64,000 nucleotides of DNA from the NCBI GenBank assembly GCA_038749025.1, contig JBCDIL010000005.1:124001-188000 (forward strand), written 5' to 3'. Each line of letters opens with the position of its first letter. Position 1 is the first letter of the stretch. The stretch comes from JBCAXA01 sp038749025 (lineage in GTDB: Bacteria > Pseudomonadota > Gammaproteobacteria > Steroidobacterales > Woeseiaceae). Below are positions 43,801 to 51,016 of this stretch, piece by piece. The notes under the pieces were generated by a model. That model did no database searches. It had not been told where the DNA came from and worked only from the letters and a program-made list of their open reading frames with translations. Position numbers and translations under genes: made by a program.

Positions 43801-46800
43801 CCGACGGTGATGGCGTTGCCGACTTCCGCGACGTTGACTCTGACAACGACGGCATCCCCGACGCGGACGAAGCGGACAATATTCCTGCGCTAACGGGCAT
43901 AGACTCCGATACCGATGGCATTGATGATGCGATCGACGTCGACGTCACCGGTGGCACCGATGCCAACGACAATGGCGTCGATGATGCATTCGAACCGGTC
44001 GACACCGATGCCGACGGCACACCGGATTTCCGCGACCTTGACTCCGACGGCGACGGAATTCCCGATGTCATCGAAGGCGCGACCGACAGCGACGGTGACG
44101 GCACCGCCGACTTCCGTGATACCGACTCTGACAACGACGGCCTCGACGACACGACCGAAGCCGACAACGTACCAGCGCTAACGGATACCGACACCGACAA
44201 CGACGGTATCGACGATGCGATTGACGTTGACCAGACCGGCGGCACCGACGCCAACAACAACGGCATTGACGACGCGTTTGAGCCGGTCGATACCGATGAC
44301 GACGGTCAAGCGGACTTCCGTGACATCGATTCGGATGCTGACGGCATTCCGGACATCATTGAAGGCGACACCGATACCGACGGCGACGGCATACCCGACT
44401 TCCGCGACATCGATGCGGATAACGACGGCATCGGCGATGCAACCGAAGCGGATAACATCCCACCGCTCACCGGTGATGACGCCGACAACGACGGCATCGA
44501 CGATGCGATCGATATTGACGAAACCGGCGGTACCGATGCCAACGGCGATGGGATCGACGATGCTTTCGAACCGGTCGATACCGACGGCGACGGCGTGCCC
44601 GACTACCGCGATCTCGATAGCGATAACGATGGCCTAACCGATGCCACCGAGGCCGGTGTTACCGACGACGATGAAGACGGCATCGCCGATCCGGGCCAAA
44701 CACCGCTAACGCCGGGTAATGCGCCGGACAGCGACGGTGACAACACGCCGGACTATCGCGATCTCGATAGCGATAACGACGGTACGTTCGACATCGCCGA
44801 CGGACCCGCGAGTGGTGAAGACGCTAACAACGACGGCCGGATCGATGACCCGAGTGATCTGGACGGCGACGGCATTGCCGACGTGATCGACGGCAACCTC
44901 GGCGGCTTTGGCACACAACCACCGCTGCCGACCGACACCGACAACGACGGTATCGACGATTCCATCGAAGGCACCGGCGACTTTGACGGTGACGGCATCC
45001 CGAACAACGAAGACATCGACAGCGACAACGACGCGATCCCCGACTTCGTTGAGGAAATGAATCAGCCGCCACTCACCGGCAATGACACCGACGGCGACGG
45101 CATCGACGATGCGATCGATGTGGACGCGACGGGCGGTACCGATGACAACGGCGACGGCATCGACGACATGTTCACGCCGCTCGACTCGGACGGCGACGGC
45201 GCACCGAACTTCCTCGACCTCGATTCCGATGGCGACGGTATTCAGGACAGCTTCGAGACCGACGTCGACACGGACGGCGACGGTGTTGGCGACTATATCG
45301 ACACCGACACCGATGCCGACGGCATCCCGGACTTCGAAGAAGCCGACAACCTGCCCGATGCGACCGGTAACGATAGCGACAGCGATGGCATCGACGATGC
45401 CTTTGACGTCGATAACACTGGCGGTACCGATCTCGACGGTAACGGTTTTGATGATGCCGTCGAGCCGATCGACACCGATGCCGATGGCCAACCGGACTTC
45501 CGTGATATCGACACTGACGGTGACGGCATACCGGATGCCATTGAGGGTCTAACCGATACCGACGGTGACGGCATCGCGGACTATCGCGACCTCGATAGCG
45601 ACAACGACGGTATCGGCGATGCGGCAGAAGGGCCGAGCGGCATGGACACCGACGGTGATGGCATCGACGACGCCTACGACGTCGATCAAACCGGTGGCAT
45701 GGATGTCGACGGCAACGGCATTGTCGACGATATTGCCGACGCTGGCCCGGGCACCGATACCGACGGGGACGGCGTACCGGACTTCCGCGACCTCGACAGC
45801 GACAACGACAGCATTAACGACGTGGTTGAAGGCGGTCAGCCGGATGCGGATAACGACGGCCAGGTCGACCCAGGGACACCGCCAACCTCGACGCCGCCAG
45901 ATACGGACGGTGACGGCACGCCGGACTTCCAAGACACCGATTCGGATAACGACGGCACCCCGGATATTGCCGGCACACCGGACGCGCCGTTCGACGGTGA
46001 CGGCGATGGCCAAGTCGACGACCCGACCGACACCGACGGTGATGGCATCCCGGATGTTGTCGATGGCATGCCGACCGGTCCAGGCGATGCGCCGGATGCG
46101 GACCGCGACGGTATCTCCGACGCTGACGAAGGGGTTGCGACCAATGTCGACACGGACGGTGACAGCATTCCGGATTACCTCGATCTCGACAGCGACAACG
46201 ACGGCATTGCCGATCGGATCGAAACCGACGCAGACGCCGATGGCGACGGCACCGGCAATTGGCGTGACCTCGATAGCGACGCGGATGGCATTGACGATGC
46301 CACCGAGTCCGATGCGATCCCGCCGATCAGCAATAACGACGTTGATCTCGACGGCATTCCCGATGAAATCGATGTCGACAACACCGGCGGTGTCGATGCG
46401 GACAGCGACGGGGTCGACGATGCACTCGCACCGAACGATACCGATGCAGACGGCACGCCCGACTTTCTCGATATCGATACGGACGGCGACGGTATTCCGG
46501 ACATCATTGAAACGGCCACCGATACCGACGGTGACGGCACCGGCGACTGGCGCGATTCCGACAGCGACGGCGATGGCATCGACGACAGCATCGAAGCTGA
46601 CGCGATTCCGCCACTGACCGGTACTGACACCGATGGCGATGGCATTGACGACGCGATCGACGTGGATGCCACCGGTGGCACCGATGCCAACATGAACGGT
46701 ATCGACGACGCGACCGAGCCGAACGATACCGACGGTGACGGTACACCGGACTTCCGCGATCTTGATTCGGATGGCGACTCAATCTCGGACGCAAGTGAGG

Positions 46801-48185
46801 GCGCCGGTGACGCCGACAACGATGGGACGCCAAACTTCCGTGATCTCGACTCGGATAACGATGGCGTTGACGACAGCACCGAGACGGATGTGGATACCGA
46901 TGGGGACGGCATGCCGGACTTCATCGACAGGGACTCTGACAATGACGGCATCGATGACAGCGCCGACTCTGGCGACAAGGACAACGACGGCATACCCGAT
47001 CGCATCGACAACGATGAGGGACGCTTGGAAACGGCCGTTCGCGGCGCCGGTAGCGCGTCGTTACTTGGCCTCCTGGTACTCGCCATGGTCGTCTTAGTCG
47101 CGATGCGGCGCCGGCTCGCTGCTGCGCCGCTACTCGTGTTGATCGCGCTTAGCGTCGCACCGTCAGAACCGGCGGTCGCTGACGAGGTCTGCTTCCATCA
47201 CGACGGCGACGAGTTCGAAGACTGCTGGTACGGCGGCGTCGGTCTGGGGATTACTCACGTAGACCCTGAAGGCCAAGCCGGTGGTTGGTCCACCAACGAT
47301 GATAGCGACTCCGGCTGGAAGGCCTTTGTTGGCTGGCAATTCGCACCGCGTTGGTCGGTCGAGTTGACCTACACCGATGGCGGCGAAGCGGGCCTTGGCA
47401 ATGTCGACCCTGCGCTCGAAGTGCTCGTCCCCGGCGCCGGCATCGACTACCAAACGCCGTCGCTGATGGGTGTGCGCTGGTTGCGCGACCCGCAGGCACA
47501 GTGGAACGCGTTTGTACGACTCGGGTTATCGGCCATCAGTAACGATGCGACTAGCCCGCTGATCCCCTTCGAAAAACAAACCGATGTCCAACTGGCTGCT
47601 GGCCTTGGCGGGCAGCTGCGTTTCGCCGAGCGGTGGTTCGTGCGGGGTGATATCGACTTGTTCGATCGCGATCACTACTACGCGGGCTTAAGCATCGGCG
47701 GATACTTCGGCTCACGCGCACGGCCGGTACCACCCATCTCGGAACCGGTAGAGCCGAAACCAGCGCCAGCCCCCGCACCGGTCGTGGAACCGAAACCCGA
47801 GCCGGAACCGGCACCGGTCTACCGCGAGTGCCGCGCCGTTTCGCGAGTATTGGAAGGCGTTAACTTCGAGAACAATTCGGACGCTTTGACATCTGACTCA
47901 CGTGACACGTTGGGGCGCGTCGCCGCCGAATTGACGAGCAGCGGCGACGAGGCCAAGGTCCTCGCCCACACCGACAGCAACGGAGCGGCGAGCTACAACC
48001 TGGACTTGTCCGCCCGCCGGGCAGCCTCGGTTGTCGATTACTTGGTCGATGCCGGTGTAAACGCCGACCAACTGTCATCGGAAGGACTCGGCGAGACGCA
48101 ACCGATCGCCGACAACTCGACAGCGGAAGGTCGGGCACAAAACCGGCGCGTCGAAATTGTTTGGTCGGGCGAGGTTTGCGACTAG
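40803..48185 (+). CDS. Giant (2460-residue) TSP3-repeat surface protein fused to an OmpA-type porin
   Basis: The order is: signal peptide (about 1-35), a beta-rich domain, a Gly-rich region (about 320-515), a DUF11-like domain (about 545-640) and an Ig-like region (about 700-790). Next come Asp-rich TSP3/Ca2+-binding repeats (about 792-2064) with a 96-residue super-period, then GAGSASLLGLLVLAMVVLVA with RRR (about 2077-2103), which looks like a sorting tail. From M2101 a new signal-peptide-like segment (MRRRLAAAPLLVLIALSVAP) leads to a beta-barrel (about 2125-2300), a Pro-rich linker and an OmpA domain (LSARRAASVVDYL, GRAQNRRVEI). It reads as two genes joined in frame. An internal start at 47103 is possible. 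Confidence 0.85.
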   Translation: MQHRHVRLSNRHGYRFLPLALLFLVSAASAVPVCSTGSTGAVTVTAAATRVNVYFAAPDPTVSETLVTAGSTAIPIDAMLGGQAANLHPAVSNTISAGDVLIIVQMIGAEINTDDNQVLTGDYGDGPGGLDNAGSLNNANFTAGRYEFVVATGPVSGGNIPIEGRGAGNGLLNDYINSDVTTATLGFRRYQVIKVPQFSQLAITGEIVSDRWNGRWGGISAINVRENLNLDGGSFNADGRGFRGGQFFPERSDNTGTPAGNFGFKGEGIAGLPQRLFSRVLLAESPGSGGEETGPIGYPGTDNLGPVGTAWTRDAGLGAPGTAGSGGGTGEDAGGGGGGNFARGGSGGQGVTGTDATGIGGAPFPQHFPATPERLVMGGGGGASNGDDTGALDLTVSSGQAGGGLVFVRSTAINATASGGSVSADGDAGGTAASEGGGGGGAGGTVLIHTDGSTVDGFTFSAVGGAGGSSLQTLDGGGGGGSGGVIWLSDTTIGSASFVTTGGAAGTGASGGIYNGTAGGDGNSLSTPPIAAFDCNFVTLGIAKQLTTQTRVGTTGAVFDLTFTLTVENLSATEAINVQVADDLGADFPGIASITVQGTPDLGGFTAPASAFDGDSQPNLLIGTDTLPAGTTRTITYTVRVDFGAAPGPFSTQAEVTSSQIAGGFAQVLDRSDDGLDPDPDGDGDPSESAALGGDSEENDATIVTVDLTVNAAVCTFAPNPASPTDAVTATCTGVETGGSVDIPGMVCGVESGGAVTCTGTASDIGSDPTITTRDAVGNTTTGPGDFTVVADADGDGIPDVIEGMGDTDGDGIPDFQDTDSDNDGIPDGDEITNIPPLTGDDSDGDGIDDAIDVDVTGGNDANNNGIDDAFEPADFDGDGIPNHLDTDSDNDRVPDVIEGNTDFDGDGNPNYLDTDADNDGIPDSVEADNVPDFAGTDADNDGIDDAFDVDQTGGVDDNGNGIDDAAEPVDTDGDGSPDYLDIDADADGIADIVEGIVDTDGDGVADFRDVDSDNDGIPDADEADNIPALTGIDSDTDGIDDAIDVDVTGGTDANDNGVDDAFEPVDTDADGTPDFRDLDSDGDGIPDVIEGATDSDGDGTADFRDTDSDNDGLDDTTEADNVPALTDTDTDNDGIDDAIDVDQTGGTDANNNGIDDAFEPVDTDDDGQADFRDIDSDADGIPDIIEGDTDTDGDGIPDFRDIDADNDGIGDATEADNIPPLTGDDADNDGIDDAIDIDETGGTDANGDGIDDAFEPVDTDGDGVPDYRDLDSDNDGLTDATEAGVTDDDEDGIADPGQTPLTPGNAPDSDGDNTPDYRDLDSDNDGTFDIADGPASGEDANNDGRIDDPSDLDGDGIADVIDGNLGGFGTQPPLPTDTDNDGIDDSIEGTGDFDGDGIPNNEDIDSDNDAIPDFVEEMNQPPLTGNDTDGDGIDDAIDVDATGGTDDNGDGIDDMFTPLDSDGDGAPNFLDLDSDGDGIQDSFETDVDTDGDGVGDYIDTDTDADGIPDFEEADNLPDATGNDSDSDGIDDAFDVDNTGGTDLDGNGFDDAVEPIDTDADGQPDFRDIDTDGDGIPDAIEGLTDTDGDGIADYRDLDSDNDGIGDAAEGPSGMDTDGDGIDDAYDVDQTGGMDVDGNGIVDDIADAGPGTDTDGDGVPDFRDLDSDNDSINDVVEGGQPDADNDGQVDPGTPPTSTPPDTDGDGTPDFQDTDSDNDGTPDIAGTPDAPFDGDGDGQVDDPTDTDGDGIPDVVDGMPTGPGDAPDADRDGISDADEGVATNVDTDGDSIPDYLDLDSDNDGIADRIETDADADGDGTGNWRDLDSDADGIDDATESDAIPPISNNDVDLDGIPDEIDVDNTGGVDADSDGVDDALAPNDTDADGTPDFLDIDTDGDGIPDIIETATDTDGDGTGDWRDSDSDGDGIDDSIEADAIPPLTGTDTDGDGIDDAIDVDATGGTDANMNGIDDATEPNDTDGDGTPDFRDLDSDGDSISDASEGAGDADNDGTPNFRDLDSDNDGVDDSTETDVDTDGDGMPDFIDRDSDNDGIDDSADSGDKDNDGIPDRIDNDEGRLETAVRGAGSASLLGLLVLAMVVLVAMRRRLAAAPLLVLIALSVAPSEPAVADEVCFHHDGDEFEDCWYGGVGLGITHVDPEGQAGGWSTNDDSDSGWKAFVGWQFAPRWSVELTYTDGGEAGLGNVDPALEVLVPGAGIDYQTPSLMGVRWLRDPQAQWNAFVRLGLSAISNDATSPLIPFEKQTDVQLAAGLGGQLRFAERWFVRGDIDLFDRDHYYAGLSIGGYFGSRARPVPPISEPVEPKPAPAPAPVVEPKPEPEPAPVYRECRAVSRVLEGVNFENNSDALTSDSRDTLGRVAAELTSSGDEAKVLAHTDSNGAASYNLDLSARRAASVVDYLVDAGVNADQLSSEGLGETQPIADNSTAEGRAQNRRVEIVWSGEVCD
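43302..47020. repeat. 288-bp tandem super-repeat in TSP3 region of the surface-protein gene
   Basis: Units of exactly 288 bp (96 residues) start at 43302, 43590, 43878, 44166 and 44454. Further units start at 45060 and 45348, and again at 46314 and 46602. Each begins with a form of N-x-P-x-L-T-G and carries about seven TDGDGIPD-like calcium-binding turns. Intervening segments have shorter, irregular repeats. Long open frames on the minus strand here are only a by-product of the repeated codons. Confidence 0.85.
47103..48185 (+). other. Possible separate OmpA-family porin from internal ATG 47103
   Basis: ATG 47103 lies in frame with the giant gene. From it a 360-residue protein would begin with a convincing signal peptide (charged MRRR, hydrophobic core, cleavage at AVA-DE). 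An outer-membrane barrel (CWYGGVGLGITHVDPEG...) and a peptidoglycan-binding OmpA domain follow. No strong ribosome site is seen just before it. It may be the former start of a gene now fused, or a second product. Confidence 0.4.
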
Positions 48186-48196
48186 CAATCGAACGG

Positions 48197-48234
48197 CGCT
48201 TCTGGCCGACTGCCACATCGGTCGGCCAGAAGCG
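48197..48234. terminator. Perfect 14-bp inverted repeat between convergent genes
   Basis: CGCTTCTGGCCGAC and its exact complement are separated by 10 bases. It lies between the stop codons of the giant gene and the leftward gene at 48256, so it can serve both directions. No T-run follows, so it is either Rho-assisted or a 3' end stabiliser. Confidence 0.65.
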
Positions 48235-48255
48235 ACCGTAGTGTCGATCTAAAAC

Positions 48256-49209
48256 CTAGAAACAACAGTTTTCGTTCTCTTTTATTAGCGTTCTCGCCTG
48301 TTCGCGCGCTGCGTCTCGCTCGTGAGGCAGTAGTAGGCTGTCTATCTCACTAAGTCGTTGCTGATAACGCAACGCCCGTTGACCGACAATCGAGTCGTTC
48401 GATGGCGAATAACGCATCAGATGCAACTCAACAAAAGCGTGCATCGCTGCCGCAGCTGGCACTTTTGCGGTTGGATCCAATCCATTCTGATAAATCTCAT
48501 TTAGCGTATTGGCCAGTACCAGCAATGCATTCGATTCACCCAAGTGCCATGCCGCTTCAATAAGCTCGACCGCCGCTAGTCGGTCATGCATCGTGTTTGC
48601 GTAATCGAGCATCGCGATTGTGTGGTTATTGTTAGCGGCGATTTCTAGCCAATGCAAATAGTGCTCGCGGAAATCGCCTTCGAATTGGCTACAGGTTTCA
48701 AATCCCTGCATTGCAACCATGACAAAGATCTCGGCTTCCTGCGCGTTACTGGCTCTGGACGGAATATCGGATCCAGGCTGAGTGTAAACAAAAGTCTCGC
48801 GCATACTTTTGATCGCGCTTTCTAGCTCCTCGGTGGATCGAAAACTGCTGTCGCATCCAATAACTCTATTGGCAAGCCTGTGTGCTGCGAATCCATCGCC
48901 ATTCTCGGCGAGTTCTTCGAGCGCTCGAAGCTGAGCCTTAGTATCACCTTTCGGGGAATTCCAAGCGGGTCTAGGCCGTTCGCGCCATTGAATGTCCAAT
49001 CCAGACTCCAATTGCGTGGGTGGCGGCCGGCGTTCAACGTCAATGGGCTCCTCGTCAAGGAGGGGAGCCGGTTGATCGTTGGTGATCGATTCGGGTGGTG
49101 CTGATCCTTCGACCGTGTTCCTCGATGTTTCCGACCCCAAAAACAATGACGCTAGGACAATACCTATAACCGCAAGAATGACAATTGAGCGGTAACGATT
49201 AGTCATCAT
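48256..49209 (-). CDS. Membrane-anchored protein with Sel1-like repeats
   Basis: This 317-residue protein has one N-terminal membrane segment (YRSIVILAVIGIVLASLFLG), a Pro-rich linker and then helical units such as LEELAENGDGFAAHRLANRV, IAANNNHTIAMLDYAN and LGESNALLVLANTLNE. These resemble Sel1/TPR repeats. It ends with a Cys pair. No enzyme motif is visible. It is the third gene in a leftward row after a secretin-N-like and a GspG-like gene. Two adjacent ATG codons (49209, 49206) are possible starts. The role is unknown. Confidence 0.55.
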   Translation of the reverse strand: MMTNRYRSIVILAVIGIVLASLFLGSETSRNTVEGSAPPESITNDQPAPLLDEEPIDVERRPPPTQLESGLDIQWRERPRPAWNSPKGDTKAQLRALEELAENGDGFAAHRLANRVIGCDSSFRSTEELESAIKSMRETFVYTQPGSDIPSRASNAQEAEIFVMVAMQGFETCSQFEGDFREHYLHWLEIAANNNHTIAMLDYANTMHDRLAAVELIEAAWHLGESNALLVLANTLNEIYQNGLDPTAKVPAAAAMHAFVELHLMRYSPSNDSIVGQRALRYQQRLSEIDSLLLPHERDAAREQARTLIKENENCCF

Positions 49210-49323
49210 CGGTAACTCGTGAGCGAGTCAGGCGCTGTGTAACTACGCATCATGCACTTCGATCGTTCCCTAGAGTCCTGGCCAGGATACTCAGTATAGA
49301 AGCTGCACCAAGAAACTCTGTCT

Positions 49324-49713
49324 CTAAAAATTCCTGAACGTGTGGCGCCGGTATTCACGATGCCAGTTCCCAATATCCGCGTTAACACCAACACCACCCA
49401 TGGCACCGTCAGCGCCATTGCTCCACAGGTAGTACGGTAGCTCGCGATTAACAATCACCGGCGCCGCGAAACTGTAGTTATAGGGCCGGTCCCACGGATC
49501 GACAGGCATCGAACGCAAGTACTCATGAGCAACTAGCGCTTCCAAGCTAGACGGTAACTCGTTGTTGCGCTGCTTGAAGAGCAAGACAGCGGCTTCAATG
49601 TTTCGAATATCCTGAGCCGGGGACGGCACCTGCGTCCCGCAATGGCAGCTAGCGGGATGGAAAACCACGTAGCAGCCAATAGCAGCGCCGATAACGATGA
49701 TTGATCTCAACAA
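49324..49713 (-). CDS. Type II secretion GspG C-terminal-domain-like protein
   Basis: The 129 residues contain the T2SSG C-terminal domain pattern. IRNIEAAVLLFKQRNNELPS, LRSMPVDPWDRPYNYSF, YYLWSNGADGAMGG and GVNADIGNW are close to the calcium-binding pseudopilin tail. The usual prepilin peptidase motif (GFTLIE) is missing, replaced by a short membrane segment and CHCG. The only starts are TTG codons at 49713/49710, with no good ribosome site and an in-frame stop just upstream. It may be a truncated or re-purposed pseudopilin. No other type II genes of a full system are present. Confidence 0.65.
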   Translation of the reverse strand: MLRSIIVIGAAIGCYVVFHPASCHCGTQVPSPAQDIRNIEAAVLLFKQRNNELPSSLEALVAHEYLRSMPVDPWDRPYNYSFAAPVIVNRELPYYLWSNGADGAMGGVGVNADIGNWHREYRRHTFRNF

Positions 49714-49751
49714 TCAAAACGACTCTGGGCGTGAGTAGGCGGAGCGCCGAC

Positions 49752-50072
49752 CTACAAGCATGAAACCGAATCGTCGTTGTCTGTCGGTGCACACTTAACC
49801 ACGAGTATCCCGTTTCCTCGCTCTCCAAGCGTCAATCCGAGACCCTTGAGAACCGCAACAAACGTCGGTTGATCGAGTTTCTTTAGCGTTGCCGTGCCGA
49901 GCTCGACGGTTTGTTGCAGATCAGGACTGACAATAATGTCCACATCGTTCTGTTCCGAATACCGCTCAATCAACTCGAATAACGCTACTTCGGTTGCCGC
50001 TAGTGACTCCATGGCAAGACCAACGGATACGACGAAGCCGACAACGTTTGCAGTGACGATTCGCACTCTCAT
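49752..50072 (-). CDS. Small exported protein with secretin/STN-type N-terminal domain
   Basis: This 106-residue protein has a signal peptide (VVGFVVSVGLAMESLAA) and then one STN/secretin-N0-like module. FELIERYSEQNDVDIIVSPD, QTVELGTATLKKLDQPTFVA and VLKGLGLTLGERGNGILVV match the fold's repeated strand-helix plan. It is too short to be a secretin or TonB receptor. A strong GGAGGG site precedes the ATG. It lies just before the GspG-like gene (38 bp), so the two are probably linked. Confidence 0.6.
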   Translation of the reverse strand: MRVRIVTANVVGFVVSVGLAMESLAATEVALFELIERYSEQNDVDIIVSPDLQQTVELGTATLKKLDQPTFVAVLKGLGLTLGERGNGILVVKCAPTDNDDSVSCL

Positions 50073-50402
50073 AAAGCCCTCCGACCATCACGTTTATTTA
50101 TCAACGTTGATCCCCAATCAGTAGGGTTTTAGCGATAGGTCTGTGGTCGATTATACCGAGCTGCCAAGCCAGCCGATAATCGGTAATTCGGCAGCAGACA
50201 GTTGAGCGCATAGACGTCGGGTTAAGATTGTGCGGTCTTGAGAAGCCTGCATCTAAACACCGCTGACGAACTGCATGGGTTCTTAATTTGAGCGTGAGGC
50301 GCTGGAATTCAACGGGCCATCGGTGATGAGCCACGTACTCAATGCTTAATCACTGAGTTCATCGACCAGATTGAGCTGGCAAAAAACCACACGAGTGCGC
50401 GT
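50073..50402. other. Intergenic stretch without recognisable gene
   Basis: About 330 bp lie between the small STN-like gene and the membrane protein. The short open frames here show no domain or bias. It presumably contains the promoter of the gene trio to its left. No repeat, RNA structure or operator was recognised. Confidence 0.4.
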
Positions 50403-50825
50403 CTAGTTCAGCCTTTTCGGCCGCGTCGTCGTCAAGTAGAAAGCCCAGCCGACCGATGTGTAGATCGCGGCACCAACAAGACCGTACACCAGCGGCTGGT
50501 ACCACGGCGACCAACCCGACCGGAGGTAGGTCAGCGCCCAAAACAGTGTCGCGCCAACCGCACCGCCGATCGGCATGGCAACAAAGCACCAGGCGTTGGG
50601 CGAATACCCTAGCCAAGCTTTAGCGTGGCTTCTGGCGAGTTCTGCAAGGCAAAGACCGCCCACGATGATCCCAATAATCTCGTAGTGGATGATGAGGACA
50701 AACCAATCCGTTGCGTTACCTAAAGATACGAGTAGTTGCAGCGGGACCAACAGTGTCGCCGCGCTCACCAGCACGAACAGCGTCGTATGGAACTGCGGTC
50801 GCGACCTTTGAACGAGATAATCCAT
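50403..50825 (-). CDS. Small integral membrane protein of unknown function
   Basis: From ATG 50825 the product is 140 residues with four hydrophobic segments: LFVLVSAATLLVPLQLLVSL, WFVLIIHYEIIGIIVGGLCL, AWCFVAMPIGGAVGATLFWA and YGLVGAAIYTSVGWAFYL. The C-terminus is basic (TTTRPKRLN). An alternative GTG at 50882 would add 19 residues. I do not recognise the family. It stands alone between the gene trio and the TonB receptor. Confidence 0.6.
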   Translation of the reverse strand: MDYLVQRSRPQFHTTLFVLVSAATLLVPLQLLVSLGNATDWFVLIIHYEIIGIIVGGLCLAELARSHAKAWLGYSPNAWCFVAMPIGGAVGATLFWALTYLRSGWSPWYQPLVYGLVGAAIYTSVGWAFYLTTTRPKRLN

Positions 50826-51016
50826 GGTTCTCGTAGACAAGGACGGCGGCCGCTGACTAGACGACTTTGAAGAATTCAACACGGCTGCATGCTACCCGCG
50901 AGCGTTGTTCAGGCTCTAATATACGATGATTCCGACGGGTCGCGACCCCGCAAAGGCGAGGGTTTTGCCCGCTAGCCGCGGGCGATCAAAGAGATTCAGA
51001 ATAAACGCAGGTGAGT

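Noticed and set aside
43302..46890. CRISPR-like regular repetition
   Set aside because: The repeat is coding, in one long frame, with no unique spacers and no cas genes.
49324..49713. Part of a complete type II secretion system
   Set aside because: No GspE, GspF, full secretin or other pseudopilin genes are nearby, and the prepilin signal is missing.
50101..50334. 77-residue minus-strand open frame
   Set aside because: No start signal, domain or coherent composition; most likely non-coding.
50967..50983. GCCCGC/GCGGGC hairpin as terminator of the TonB receptor
   Set aside because: Short stem and no T-run on either strand; too weak to list.
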